From contig JACKQC010000002.1 in NCBI GenBank assembly GCA_024233085.1, positions 124,001 through 188,000 of the forward strand: a stretch of DNA of 64,000 nucleotides, read 5' to 3'. The first letter of the stretch is position 1. Each line of letters starts with the position of its first letter. The notes beneath the pieces are model-generated. The model did no database searches. It was not told the DNA's origin and saw only the letters and a program-made list of their open reading frames with translations. This stretch comes from Akkermansiaceae bacterium (GTDB lineage: Bacteria; Verrucomicrobiota; Verrucomicrobiia; Verrucomicrobiales; DEV007). A program made the translations under genes and the position numbers. Below are positions 52,288 to 61,298 of this stretch, piece by piece.

Positions 52288-52624
52288 GAGCGAGCCCTTT
52301 CTGTCGTGATTGCCAAAGGTTTTCTTCGCGTCAAACGACGGGAAAAACAATCGTTTCTTCGCTAGTTCGCGAGCGGGCTTTGAAAGTCTGGATCGCGCCG
52401 GCATTCAGTCGATCTCTTCCGGAAATTCGGCGTTGAGGCAAATACACCGCAAGGGCGCCACACAGGTCAACGCCTATTTGAAATCCGCCATGCCGCGACT
52501 TTTTCGGCGCGGCGCCATTCGGCCCGTGATTCGATGAAGACGATCAATCACCTTTTCTGCGGCGCCGGTTTCCACGGGCGTCAAAGGACTGGCGCGGTTC
52601 GCCGCCATCGCCGACAATGGCCGG
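52288..52624. other. Divergent intergenic region between defence pair and sulfatase
   Basis: 337 bp with no supported gene. On the - strand, CCTTTC-type purine-rich sequence just upstream of 52287 (AAGGG on the reverse) is the only ribosome-binding candidate. No clear promoter boxes, tRNA or attachment-site repeat was recognised. Confidence 0.3.
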
Positions 52625-54175
52625 ATGACGTCGAAAATGCCCCCGTCTGGCCTCCGATTTGGAGCCCTGCCGGCCATCGCCGCGTGCCTTCTCACGATCG
52701 CGGTCGCGACCGCCCGCGCCGAGACGCCGAACATCGTGATTATCTACGCGGACGACGCCGGCTACGGCGATCTCTCCTGCTACGGCGCCACCGCCGTCCA
52801 AACGCCGAATATCGACCGCATCGCGCGGGAAGGCCTGCGCTTCACCGATGGCCACGCGCCCTCCGCCACCTGCACGCCCTCCCGCTACGCGATGCTGACC
52901 GGCGAGTATGCCTGGCGCCGCAAAGGCACCGGCATCGCCAAGGGCGACGCCGCGCTCATCATCGATCCGGCGCGCGACACGCTGCCCTCCATCCTGAGAG
53001 GCGCCGGATACCGCACGGGCGTGGTCGGCAAATGGCACCTCGGCCTCGGTCCCGAGGGCGGCCCCGACTGGAACGGCGACATCAAACCCGGCCCGCGCGA
53101 GGTCGGTTTCGACTATAGCTTCCTCGTGCCCGCCACCGGCGACCGCGTGCCCTGCGTTTATGTCGAAGACGGCCGCGTCGTTGGACTCGACCCCTCCGAC
53201 CCGATTCACACCAGCTTTGGCAGGCCCATCGGCGACGAACCCACCGGCAAGGACCGGCCGGATCTGCTCCGCATGCATCCCAGCCACGGGCACAACATGA
53301 CGATCATCAACGGCATCAGCCGCATCGGCTACATGACCGGCGGGAAGGCCGCGCGCTGGATCGACGAGGACATGGCCGACACCCTCACCGGCAAGGCCGT
53401 CGACTTCATCGAGCAAAACAAGGCCGCCCCCTTCTTCCTGTTCTTTTCCTATCACGACATCCACGTGCCCCGCGTGCCGCACCCGCGTTTTGTCGGCACA
53501 ACCGCCATGGGACCGCGCGGCGACGCCATCGCCCAAATGGACTGGTGCACCGGGCAGATTCTGGAAACGCTCGACCGCCTCCATCTCGCCGAAAACACCC
53601 TCGTCATCTGGACCAGCGACAACGGCCCCGTCGTCGACGACGGCTATCGCGACCAGGCCGTCGAAAAACTCGGAGGCCACCGGCCCGCCGGACCGTGGCG
53701 GGGCGGCAAATACAGCAACTTCGAGGGCGGCACCCGCGTGCCCTTCCTCGTCCGCTGGCCCGCAAAGGTGAAAGCCGGCGGCGAATCGGGCGCCCTCGTC
53801 TGCCAGGTCGATTTCGCCGCCAGTTTCGCCGCCCTCACCGGCCAGTCGCTCGGCAGCGACGCCGCGCCCGATAGTTTCGACGTCCTGCCCGCCCTGCTGG
53901 GCGAGTCCAAAACGGGCCGCGATCACCTGATCGAGCACGCCGGAGCGCTCGCCCTGCGCGTGGGCGATTGGAAATACATCGAACCGGGAAAGGGACCGAA
54001 GGTCAACGCCAACACCGCCACCGAGATGGGCAACGATCCGACCGGTCTGCTCTTCAAACTGGACAGCGATCCCGGCGAAACCAAAAACCTCGCCGCCGAA
54101 AACCCCGGCAAGGCCCGCGAACTCGCCGAAAAACTTTCCAAGATCCGCGCCGATGGCCGCACCCGGTCCGAGTGA
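52625..54175 (+). CDS. Arylsulfatase-family (type I, formylglycine) sulfatase
   Basis: The 516-residue exported protein has a signal peptide to about ARAETPN. The metal-binding D43-D44 (IIYADDAGYGD) and the C83-T-P-S-R87 motif, whose Cys is converted to formylglycine, are intact. Downstream are VGKWHLGLG, FFLFFSYHDIHVPR and IWTSDNGP, all usual S1-family segments. It hydrolyses sulfate esters, probably on polysaccharides, in the periplasm or outside the cell. A formylglycine-generating or anSME enzyme is needed and is not in the window. The next gene, a small secreted protein, is 31 bp downstream. Confidence 0.92.
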   Translation: MTSKMPPSGLRFGALPAIAACLLTIAVATARAETPNIVIIYADDAGYGDLSCYGATAVQTPNIDRIAREGLRFTDGHAPSATCTPSRYAMLTGEYAWRRKGTGIAKGDAALIIDPARDTLPSILRGAGYRTGVVGKWHLGLGPEGGPDWNGDIKPGPREVGFDYSFLVPATGDRVPCVYVEDGRVVGLDPSDPIHTSFGRPIGDEPTGKDRPDLLRMHPSHGHNMTIINGISRIGYMTGGKAARWIDEDMADTLTGKAVDFIEQNKAAPFFLFFSYHDIHVPRVPHPRFVGTTAMGPRGDAIAQMDWCTGQILETLDRLHLAENTLVIWTSDNGPVVDDGYRDQAVEKLGGHRPAGPWRGGKYSNFEGGTRVPFLVRWPAKVKAGGESGALVCQVDFAASFAALTGQSLGSDAAPDSFDVLPALLGESKTGRDHLIEHAGALALRVGDWKYIEPGKGPKVNANTATEMGNDPTGLLFKLDSDPGETKNLAAENPGKARELAEKLSKIRADGRTRSE

Positions 54176-54206
54176 TTTTTTCTCCGGCGATTTTCCCGAA
54201 AAAACC

Positions 54207-54824
54207 ATGAAACCACGCCCCCTCGCCGCTCTGGCCCTCGCCACCTTTTTCGCCGCCGGCATCGCGGCCCAGGAAACGGCACCGTTGACGATTCCCTTCG
54301 CCGACGCCTTCACCTCCCTTCGCCTCGCGGGCCGCACGGCCTCACGCGGTCCGTGGAAGATCGCCGACGGTGTGGCCGCCTGCACCCAGGACGACGCGCT
54401 CTACAAGCAATTCAAGGATCACGGCCCCATCATTCGCTGGGATCTTCCCTTCGAGAATGCCCGCATCCGTTTTCGATACCGCGCCGACGCCTCCGCCAAG
54501 ACCTTCGTTTTCACCGCCAACGGCGAGACCGGGCATGTCTTCCGATTTGTGACCAGCGCCGAACGTGGCACCGACCTGCGCGCCTTTCCGCCCGGGGGCG
54601 AGGCGAAATCGATTTCGATCGGCCGCGGAGGCCCGAAACTCCAGCCGGGCGACTGGGTGTCCGTCGTCGTCGAACTGAGCGGCGCGAAAGCCACCGTCAA
54701 AATCGGCGACGACCACGAAACCACCGCCGAACACCCCTCCCTTTCCCGTCCCAAGAAAGACGTCAGCCTGGGCTTCAGCTTCGGCGCCGTCGCGATCCGG
54801 GACTTCGCCATCGAGGCGCTCTGA
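54207..54824 (+). CDS. Small secreted beta-sandwich protein (DUF1080/LamG-like)
   Basis: 205 residues from the ATG at 54207 (MKPRPLAALALATFF), with a signal peptide cleaved near GIAAQE. The body (FADAFTSLRLAGRTASRGPW, IADGVAACTQ, IIRWDLPFENARIRFRY, LQPGDWVSVVVELSG) resembles the concanavalin-like DUF1080 fold that is often attached to or placed beside sulfatases and glycan enzymes. It is probably a carbohydrate-binding partner of the sulfatase 31 bp upstream. It is followed 9 bp later by palindromic repeat copy 7. Confidence 0.7.
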   Translation: MKPRPLAALALATFFAAGIAAQETAPLTIPFADAFTSLRLAGRTASRGPWKIADGVAACTQDDALYKQFKDHGPIIRWDLPFENARIRFRYRADASAKTFVFTANGETGHVFRFVTSAERGTDLRAFPPGGEAKSISIGRGGPKLQPGDWVSVVVELSGAKATVKIGDDHETTAEHPSLSRPKKDVSLGFSFGAVAIRDFAIEAL

Positions 54825-54833
54825 GGGGCGATC

Positions 54834-54870
54834 CAATAGGGTTAGGTCACCGAGTCAACCCTGTCGGGTC
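54834..54870. repeat. Palindromic repeat copy 7 (CAATAGGG subtype)
   Basis: Arms CAATAGGGTTAGGTCA and GAGTCAACCCTGTCGGG. It lies between the convergent ends of the small secreted protein gene (9 bp away) and the DUF4340 gene (22 bp away). Confidence 0.88.
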
Positions 54871-54892
54871 GAGCGAGACCGTTTCGACCGTT

Positions 54893-56302
54893 TCACTGCC
54901 CGGAGGGCTTGGCCGCCGCGTCCGGCTTGGGCGCGTCCGCCTTCGGTGCCGGTTTTTCGGCGGCGGCCGGCTTGGGTGCTTCGGCTTTTTTCGCCGCGTC
55001 CGCGGCGGGCTTTTCGGCCGGTTTGGGCGTGGTCGGAGCCGGCTTCGGTCCCGCCGGCCTCGGCGTCGCCGCCTTGGGCGCCGGGGGCGCGCCGCCGCCC
55101 GGAATCGGGCCGACATTTGGCACTTGCGGGATTTTCACCGGTGAATCGGCGGCATCGCCTTCCTTCTTTTCCTTGAGGATCTCGGAACGCTTTTTCGTGA
55201 TGGAGTCGGCCACATAGCTGCGAACCTTGAAGACTTTGCCGGCCATGGCCTTTTCGGCGTTGAGCTTGTCCTGAAGGGTTTTCAGACTGGCGGCGAATTC
55301 TTCGTCGAGTTTTTTCTTTTCCTCGTCGCTCTCCTCGGGGCCTTCCTTCCGCTTCGTCGGGAAGTTGCCTTTGACGTCGAAAGTCAGATGCAACTCGTTG
55401 AGGTCGTTCTTTTCGCCGACGGTGACGGTGTAATGGAAGTCCTCGAAGGTGTCGATCTCGAAGGTGGTCTTTGCGGGTTTCTTTTCCTTGGCTTCGTCGC
55501 CGACGATGACGTCCTCGAAACGCGGATTGTTGAAGGCCGTCTTCATGGCGCTGACTTTCGTCTCGTCGAGTTCCTCGCCCGGCTTGGGCTCCGCGAGCGC
55601 GAGGTCGCCGCCGTCCTCGTCGCGGCTCAGTTTCCAGTCGTCCGCGGCGTTTCCGGTCTTGATGGCGATGGCCTTGAGCTTGTCCACCTTGAAGAAATTC
55701 TCGTTGAGCCAGGAGGCGGGCTCGATTTCGACGTTCTTGAACAGCTCGCTGACAAGGAAGACGTCGTTGCCGGAGCCGGTCTTCACATAGCGGCCCGCCT
55801 CGGTGGTGGCCTGGCCGTCGCCAAAGGGATTGGCGCGATTTTCACGGCGCTCGAGGATTTTGCCGAGCCAGAGCGCCCGCAGTTCCTGCCCGCCCGCGTC
55901 GCGGAAGCTCACGACCGTCGCGGCGTTCTCGGGATCGCCCTTGGCGGGGTCGAGCAGCTTGAGCCGGGTGAACTGCGATTCGCCGAGTTCGGGCGACTGG
56001 ACCACTTTGAGGTCCCACACCTTGGTCAGGAATTCGCCGATCTCGCCGTTGTCGGCGGGGTAACCGTCACGCTCGGCCACGCCCCACGTCTTTTCGCCCT
56101 TCGCGAGATTGACCTCGCCGGCGGCGGTCTGGATGCGAACCTGCGCGACGTCGTTGATCGGAAAGTCCTCGAAGACTTTCGTCCGGTCCGAGCCGGTGGT
56201 GACGGTTTCCACCTGGCCGGGCTGGGTGAATTTCACGATCAGGGCGATCGCGCCCAGCGCGGCGAGAACGATCAGGAGTCGGATGAGTGCTTTGGGTCCC
56301 AT
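54893..56302 (-). CDS. DUF4340 protein of a Gld-like ABC system
   Basis: The 469-residue protein has an N-terminal membrane anchor (LIRLLIVLAALGAIALIV). A DUF4340 body follows (VFEDFPINDVAQVRIQT, TWGVAERDGYPADNGEI, YVKTGSGNDVFLVSELF). The last ~85 residues are a low-complexity Pro/Ala/Lys tail (APKAATPRPAGPKPAPTTPK). DUF4340 genes commonly follow GldG-type genes in ABC operons. This one is 65 bp downstream of the GldG-like gene and is the last gene of the operon. The tail may span the envelope or bind the cell wall. Confidence 0.82.
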   Translation of the reverse strand: MGPKALIRLLIVLAALGAIALIVKFTQPGQVETVTTGSDRTKVFEDFPINDVAQVRIQTAAGEVNLAKGEKTWGVAERDGYPADNGEIGEFLTKVWDLKVVQSPELGESQFTRLKLLDPAKGDPENAATVVSFRDAGGQELRALWLGKILERRENRANPFGDGQATTEAGRYVKTGSGNDVFLVSELFKNVEIEPASWLNENFFKVDKLKAIAIKTGNAADDWKLSRDEDGGDLALAEPKPGEELDETKVSAMKTAFNNPRFEDVIVGDEAKEKKPAKTTFEIDTFEDFHYTVTVGEKNDLNELHLTFDVKGNFPTKRKEGPEESDEEKKKLDEEFAASLKTLQDKLNAEKAMAGKVFKVRSYVADSITKKRSEILKEKKEGDAADSPVKIPQVPNVGPIPGGGAPPAPKAATPRPAGPKPAPTTPKPAEKPAADAAKKAEAPKPAAAEKPAPKADAPKPDAAAKPSGQ

Positions 56303-56367
56303 GTTCTTTTCGGGGATGGGTTCGGTTTGAGAAGGGATCGGGGGGGGAACGGGCGGTTTTTTTCGAA

Positions 56368-58374
56368 TCAGCGGGCGGCGGTCTTCATGCGGCGTTGCAG
56401 CGCCAGTCCGATGCCGAAGCAGACCACGAGGATCGGCACGGCGGCGGTGCAGAGCAGTTTGATGCGCAGTTGGGCGAGGTCAAAGTCGCGCTTCATTTCC
56501 TTGTTCAGCTCGCGAACGGTCTTGTTCACCTCGGCCTGCTGCTGGCGCAGTTTGTGCAGCTCGGTCTGCACGGCGGGCGACATGAGGGTTTCCTCGACGT
56601 TGTCCGGTTTCTGCGAGAGGATTTCATTGATCTTGCTCTCGGCGTCGCGCGCCTCGGTCTCGAATTCCTTCAGCTTGTCCTGAAACTTGGCCTCGGCTTC
56701 CTGCAGCCATTCGTTGAGCTTGGTGAAGGGTCGGCGGTTCGACACGCGGCTGCGGATGTTGATGAGTTCGGGATCGCCGGAGAGCATCTCGATGGCGTTC
56801 TCCATGAGGGTCACGTTGCTGTTGAGGGGCATCACCATGGTTTGGCCGAGAACGCTCTGGCGCTGGACGCAAAACTCATCGTAGAGAAAATCCGCGTCGG
56901 CGAAAACCACGACCACGCCTTCTTTCTCGCTCTTTTTCAGCGAATTGTCGGCCGGCGGCGGCGGCGGCTCCTCCTTCTTCCCGTCATCCGCGGGCTTTTC
57001 GCCGTCGGCTTCGGCCTGTTCCTTTTCGACTTCGGCGGCCGCCGGGTCCTTCGGCTCCGCGCCGTCGGCGGGGGCGTCCGCCTTCGCGGCGGGATTGCCG
57101 TCGGGGAAAGCCGTCGCGAAATTACCCGAAAGCCGGATCGCCAGCGCCTCGGCTTTGCCGGAGGGTTTGAAATTCTTGCGGAGGTTTTCGATCAGTTCGC
57201 GCTGGGTCGGGTCCGCCTCCATGGAGGAGACGAGGCTGTTGGTCGGCGACGACTGGAGCAGCGTTTCGGCGGTGATGCCTTCCTTCGCCGTCACTTCGAG
57301 GGCTCCGGGATTGATCAGGAAAATGTCGTTGAGCCGCTGGGTCACCGGATCTCCGCGGTTGATGGCCTCCTCGGCGAGGGACAACACGGTGGGCGAATAG
57401 CCCTCGCGAATCTGCGTCTGGTAAACCATGTCGGCGACGACGCGGTCCGGATTGAATCCGACACCCCATGCCGCGAAGAGCTTGTCGAGATTCGACGAGG
57501 GCCCGGGACCGCCGGCGGCGCCCATCATGGGATTGCCCTGGCCCATGAAACGAGAGGCGAAAAAGCTGGGATCCACCACCGCGACGACCTTGCCGCCCTT
57601 CAACAGATACTGGTCGATCGCGTACTGGCCGGCTTCGGTGATGTCGTAGGGATGCAGGACCATCAGCACGTCGGTTCCGGCGGGAATCTCGTCGGCCGAC
57701 ATGGGTAAAAACTCGACCTGATAGTCGCGGCGCAGGCTTTCCACCAGATACCAGGCCGGGCTCGGCGGGGCGTTGAAATTGCCGCCGAAACCGCCGCCGA
57801 TCTGCATGGTGGTCATGATGCGCACCATGGAGCCGGCGCCGTCGTGGACGCGGGCGATGGCCCGGGAAAGGTCGTATTCCAGCAGCGTTTCGGGCCGGGA
57901 GGGCAGGAAGGGAAGCGTCTCCTTTTCATCGACGCACTCGACCGAGACGCCGAGGAAAATCTCGTTCCCGCTCTCGCGCGAGAGTCCGCGCTGGAGGCCA
58001 TCGAGCATGGCGGAATCCTCGGCGTCGGTGTTCGGCTCGGGGTCGAACTTCTGGAGAGTCAGTTTGCCCTTGGCGGCGCGGCGGTATTCGTTGAGCAGAT
58101 CCTCGACGCGCTGCGAGTAGGCTTTCTCGGCCGGGCTCAGCAGGTCGGGGCTGACGTAGTAGCGGAGCACGACCGGGGTGTCGAGACGGCCGAGGATTTT
58201 CTTCGTGCCGTCGGACAGGGTGAAGATGTTGTTCTCGGTCAGATCGACCCGGAACGAGCCGATGCTGGCGACGTAATTCAGGACGAGAAAGATCAGGAAC
58301 ACGATGACCAGGCCGGCCAGGGCCATCGAGACGCGGCCGAGCTTCTGGGAGGATGGCTTTTTCGAATCGCTCAT
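56368..58374 (-). CDS. GldG-family ABC transporter accessory protein
   Basis: The 668-residue protein has one N-terminal membrane segment (SMALAGLVIVFLIFLVLNYV), a large extracytoplasmic GldG-type domain (LTENNIFTLSDGTKKILGRL, LRYYVSPDLLSPAEKAYS, DVLMVLHPYDITEAGQY, KGGKVVAVVDPSF), an acidic Pro/Glu/Lys-rich linker and a C-terminal coiled coil. A second membrane segment (LLCTAAVPILVVCFGIGLAL) closes it. In Flavobacterium, GldA/F/G form an ABC complex linked to gliding. In Verrucomicrobiota the role is unknown. Confidence 0.85.
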   Translation of the reverse strand: MSDSKKPSSQKLGRVSMALAGLVIVFLIFLVLNYVASIGSFRVDLTENNIFTLSDGTKKILGRLDTPVVLRYYVSPDLLSPAEKAYSQRVEDLLNEYRRAAKGKLTLQKFDPEPNTDAEDSAMLDGLQRGLSRESGNEIFLGVSVECVDEKETLPFLPSRPETLLEYDLSRAIARVHDGAGSMVRIMTTMQIGGGFGGNFNAPPSPAWYLVESLRRDYQVEFLPMSADEIPAGTDVLMVLHPYDITEAGQYAIDQYLLKGGKVVAVVDPSFFASRFMGQGNPMMGAAGGPGPSSNLDKLFAAWGVGFNPDRVVADMVYQTQIREGYSPTVLSLAEEAINRGDPVTQRLNDIFLINPGALEVTAKEGITAETLLQSSPTNSLVSSMEADPTQRELIENLRKNFKPSGKAEALAIRLSGNFATAFPDGNPAAKADAPADGAEPKDPAAAEVEKEQAEADGEKPADDGKKEEPPPPPADNSLKKSEKEGVVVVFADADFLYDEFCVQRQSVLGQTMVMPLNSNVTLMENAIEMLSGDPELINIRSRVSNRRPFTKLNEWLQEAEAKFQDKLKEFETEARDAESKINEILSQKPDNVEETLMSPAVQTELHKLRQQQAEVNKTVRELNKEMKRDFDLAQLRIKLLCTAAVPILVVCFGIGLALQRRMKTAAR

Positions 58375-58434
58375 GTTGGGAAAGACGGGGAAGGGCGTTA
58401 TCGAATCGGATGAGGGAAGAGGCGACGAACCGGA

Positions 58435-59274
58435 TCAGGCGCGCTTGGCGCGGATGGCGATGGCGGTGGCGAACAGGAAGAACGCGATAAAGCTCAGGAA
58501 GAAGACGATGTCGCGAAACCCGAGGACGCCCTTGGCGAATTCGTTGAAATGCGGCAGCACGCCGAGGGTGGTGACGAGTTTCAGAAGCGGCCAGAAGGGA
58601 TTCCAGCGCGGCAGATTGTCCACGGCGTCGGTGATGGGCGGCAGCCCGCTGAGCCAGACGGCCAGGCAGACGCCGATCGACACCAGCAGGGCCACGATCT
58701 GGCTGCGGGTCAGCGCGGAAATGGCCGAGGTGATCGCGAGATAGCAGAGGGCGGTCAGGAACGTGGCGACAAAGCCGGCGAGGATGACGCCGTTGTCCGG
58801 ATCGCCGAGATAGTTGACCACCATCACGATGGGGAAGGACAGCACCAGCATGGCGAACACCACGACCGAGGCCGCCAGGAATTTCCCGACGATGGCGTGC
58901 CACGGGGCCAGCGGCATCGTCATCAGCAGCTCCATCGTGCCGAGGCGTTGCTCCTCCGACCAGAGGCGCATGCCGACGGCCGGGGCGATGACGATGAAAT
59001 ACCAGGGCATGTACTGGAAGAAGGGCCGGTAAAGCTCGGCCTCGCCGCTCTCCAGCATGCCGCCGAACCAGAAGGTGATGCCGTTCGAGATGACCAGGAA
59101 GATCACCACGCAGACATAGGCGATCGGCGAGACGAAGTAGCTTTTCACCTCGCGCTTGAAGACGGTTCTCACCTCGCGCGGCAGGGCGAACATCAGCAGC
59201 GCGATGAAGATGGCCGCCACGACCAGCGCGGGAATCGCGAAGTGCAGCAGCAGTTGGATGATTGCATCGACCAT
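58435..59274 (-). CDS. ABC transporter permease (ABC-2/GldF-like)
   Basis: The 279-residue protein has six to seven hydrophobic segments. It starts MVDAIIQLLLHFAIPALVV and contains FKREVKSYFVSPIAYVCVV, the conserved opening of the ABC-2 permease subfamily that includes GldF, and WSEEQRLGTMELLMTMPL, the cytoplasmic coupling loop. It lies between the ATPase gene (103-bp gap) and the GldG-like gene (60-bp gap) in a four-gene operon. Confidence 0.88.
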   Translation of the reverse strand: MVDAIIQLLLHFAIPALVVAAIFIALLMFALPREVRTVFKREVKSYFVSPIAYVCVVIFLVISNGITFWFGGMLESGEAELYRPFFQYMPWYFIVIAPAVGMRLWSEEQRLGTMELLMTMPLAPWHAIVGKFLAASVVVFAMLVLSFPIVMVVNYLGDPDNGVILAGFVATFLTALCYLAITSAISALTRSQIVALLVSIGVCLAVWLSGLPPITDAVDNLPRWNPFWPLLKLVTTLGVLPHFNEFAKGVLGFRDIVFFLSFIAFFLFATAIAIRAKRA

Positions 59275-59377
59275 GGCTTCGGGGATGGGTAGGAAATTCG
59301 GGTTGGTTGCTTGGCTTGCTGGCGAAATGAGGCGTCGCCCGCCCGTCCGAGCCGGGAAAAGGCGCCGCGAAAGGCGT

Positions 59378-60328
59378 TCAGGCTTCGATGTCGGACCGCG
59401 TGATCTGGCGGAACAACTCGTCGAGACGGCCCTCCTCCACCTTCAGTTCCTGGATGGTGAGGTTCTTGTCCACGGCGGCTTTGAAGATCGCCGCCGACAG
59501 CGCGCCGCCCTTGCCCTTGTTCGGAAAGACGCGCACCGTCACCGCGTGATCGCCCGACTCGACCGACTCGACGCGGTTGACTTCGGAGAGCTTCTCCAGC
59601 TCGGGACGCAGGCTCGCGACCGCCGACCCGGTGACGCTCACCAGCACGGCGCCGGCGTTTTCGGCCTTGTTCTTCAGTTGCTCGGGCGTGCCGTCGGCGA
59701 TCACCTTGCCGCGGTCGATGATGATGGCCCGCGTGCAGGACGCCTCGACCTCCTCGAGGATGTGGGTGGAAAAGATGATCGCCTTCGTCTCGCCCATGCG
59801 CTTGATGAGCCCGCGCACCTCGTGCTTCTGGTTCGGATCGAGACCGTCGGTCGGCTCGTCGAGGATGAGCACCTCGGGATCGTGAATGATCGACTGCGCC
59901 AGGCAGGTGCGGTGGCGATAACCCTTCGACAGCGTGTCGACGCTCTGGTGGCGCACCCGCTGCAGGAAGCAGGTCTCGATCGCCTTGTCGATCGCCGCCG
60001 GAATCTTCGAAGCCGGCACGCCCCGCATTTCCGCCGCGAAACGCAGGAAATCGTCCACCGTCATGTCGCTGTAGAGCGGCGCGTTCTCCGGCAGATAGCC
60101 GATCTTCGACTTGGCGGCGATCTCGTCGTCCACGACGTCGGCGTCGCCGATGCTCACCGAGCCGCCCGTGGGAGGCAGGTAACCGGTCACCATGCGCATG
60201 GTGGTCGACTTGCCCGCCCCGTTCGGTCCGAGAAAGCCGAGAACTTCCCCCTTCTTGACCGTGAATGAGATATTATCGACGGCGACCTTGTCCCCGAAGT
60301 GTTTGCTGAGATTTCTGACTTCGATCAT
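59378..60328 (-). CDS. ABC transporter ATP-binding protein (GldA-like)
   Basis: 316 residues from the ATG at 60328 (MIEVRNLSKHFGDK). Walker A LGPNGAGKST, Walker B LILDEPTDGLDPNQ and the switch His in IIFSTHILEE are normal. The signature motif is LSKGYRHRT, the variant usual in the ABC-2 export class. It drives the permease and GldG-like protein encoded downstream. It is divergent from exonuclease III with 190 bp of relatively AT-rich sequence between them. Confidence 0.9.
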   Translation of the reverse strand: MIEVRNLSKHFGDKVAVDNISFTVKKGEVLGFLGPNGAGKSTTMRMVTGYLPPTGGSVSIGDADVVDDEIAAKSKIGYLPENAPLYSDMTVDDFLRFAAEMRGVPASKIPAAIDKAIETCFLQRVRHQSVDTLSKGYRHRTCLAQSIIHDPEVLILDEPTDGLDPNQKHEVRGLIKRMGETKAIIFSTHILEEVEASCTRAIIIDRGKVIADGTPEQLKNKAENAGAVLVSVTGSAVASLRPELEKLSEVNRVESVESGDHAVTVRVFPNKGKGGALSAAIFKAAVDKNLTIQELKVEEGRLDELFRQITRSDIEA

Positions 60329-60518
60329 GTTTGAATCGGATTCCCAATTTGAAAAATTAGTCCCCACTAAAATTCCAAATGAAAATTCGTCCAGTCCGCA
60401 ATTCAGGTCTTACGTGGCGATGAAAAAAGGAACTGCCATAAAATCCGGGCCGCGCAAGGAAAAATTTTTTTACTTTGTAAAGCCTTTCGCAAAATATTGA
60501 ACCTGAACCGATTTAAAG
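60329..60518. promoter_or_regulatory. AT-rich divergent promoter region of the Gld-like operon and xth
   Basis: 190 bp between divergent start codons. The stretch 60454-60500 (AAAAATTTTTTTACTTTG and following) is the most AT-rich part and probably holds the xth promoter. 60330-60390 would serve the ABC operon on the - strand. Exact boxes could not be fixed. Confidence 0.4.
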
Positions 60519-61277
60519 ATGAAACTGCATAGCTGGAACGTAAACGGAATCCGCGCCACCCTCGGAAAGGGCTTCGAGAATTATCTCCTCCTCCACCGCC
60601 CCGACCTGCTTCTGATCCAGGAAACCAAGGCCCACCCCGATCAGGTCCAGCTCCCCGATTCCCTTTCCGACTGGTCGGTCCACTGGAATTCCGCCGAACG
60701 CAAAGGCTACTCCGGCGTCGCCACCTTCACCCGCGAACAACCGCTCAACGTCACCCGCGGCCTCGGCATCGCCGAGCACGACACCGAGGGCCGCGTGCTG
60801 ACCCTCGAGTTTCCCGACTTTCACCTCGTCAACGTTTACACCCCCAATTCCCAGGACGGCCTGCGCCGCCTCGACTACCGGCAGGAATGGGACCGCGCCT
60901 TCCTCGCCCACATGCGAAAGCTCGAGAAGGAAAAACCCGTCATCTTCGCCGGCGACCTCAATGTCGCCCACACCGAGATCGACCTCGCCCGCCCCAGGGA
61001 CAATCGAAAAAACGCCGGCTTCACCGACGAGGAGCGCGCCGGCTTCGACGCCATCGTCGACGCCGGTTTCGTGGACAGCTTCCGCCATTTCCACCCCGGC
61101 GAAACCGGCCAATACAGTTGGTGGAGCTTCCGCGGCGGCGCCCGCGCGCGGAACGTCGGGTGGCGCATCGATTACTTCTGCGTCTCCGGCAAACTGATCG
61201 ACCGCGCCCGGAGCGCCGCCATCCACAGCGCCGTGACCGGCTCCGACCATTGCCCCGTCGAACTGATCCTCCACTGA
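60519..61277 (+). CDS. xth: Exodeoxyribonuclease III / AP endonuclease
   Basis: The 252-residue EEP-family nuclease has the complete active-site set: SWNVNGIRA, IQETKAHPDQ with the metal Glu, VYTPNSQ, FAGDLNVAHTEID and the C-terminal GSDHCPVELIL. The segment GWRIDYFCVS matches the ExoA/Xth group. It nicks DNA at abasic sites and degrades 3' ends during base-excision repair in the cytoplasm. It is probably co-transcribed with the acidic Cys-cluster protein 21 bp downstream. Confidence 0.93.
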   Translation: MKLHSWNVNGIRATLGKGFENYLLLHRPDLLLIQETKAHPDQVQLPDSLSDWSVHWNSAERKGYSGVATFTREQPLNVTRGLGIAEHDTEGRVLTLEFPDFHLVNVYTPNSQDGLRRLDYRQEWDRAFLAHMRKLEKEKPVIFAGDLNVAHTEIDLARPRDNRKNAGFTDEERAGFDAIVDAGFVDSFRHFHPGETGQYSWWSFRGGARARNVGWRIDYFCVSGKLIDRARSAAIHSAVTGSDHCPVELILH

Positions 61278-61298
61278 ATCGCCACGCCCGCGCCCGCC

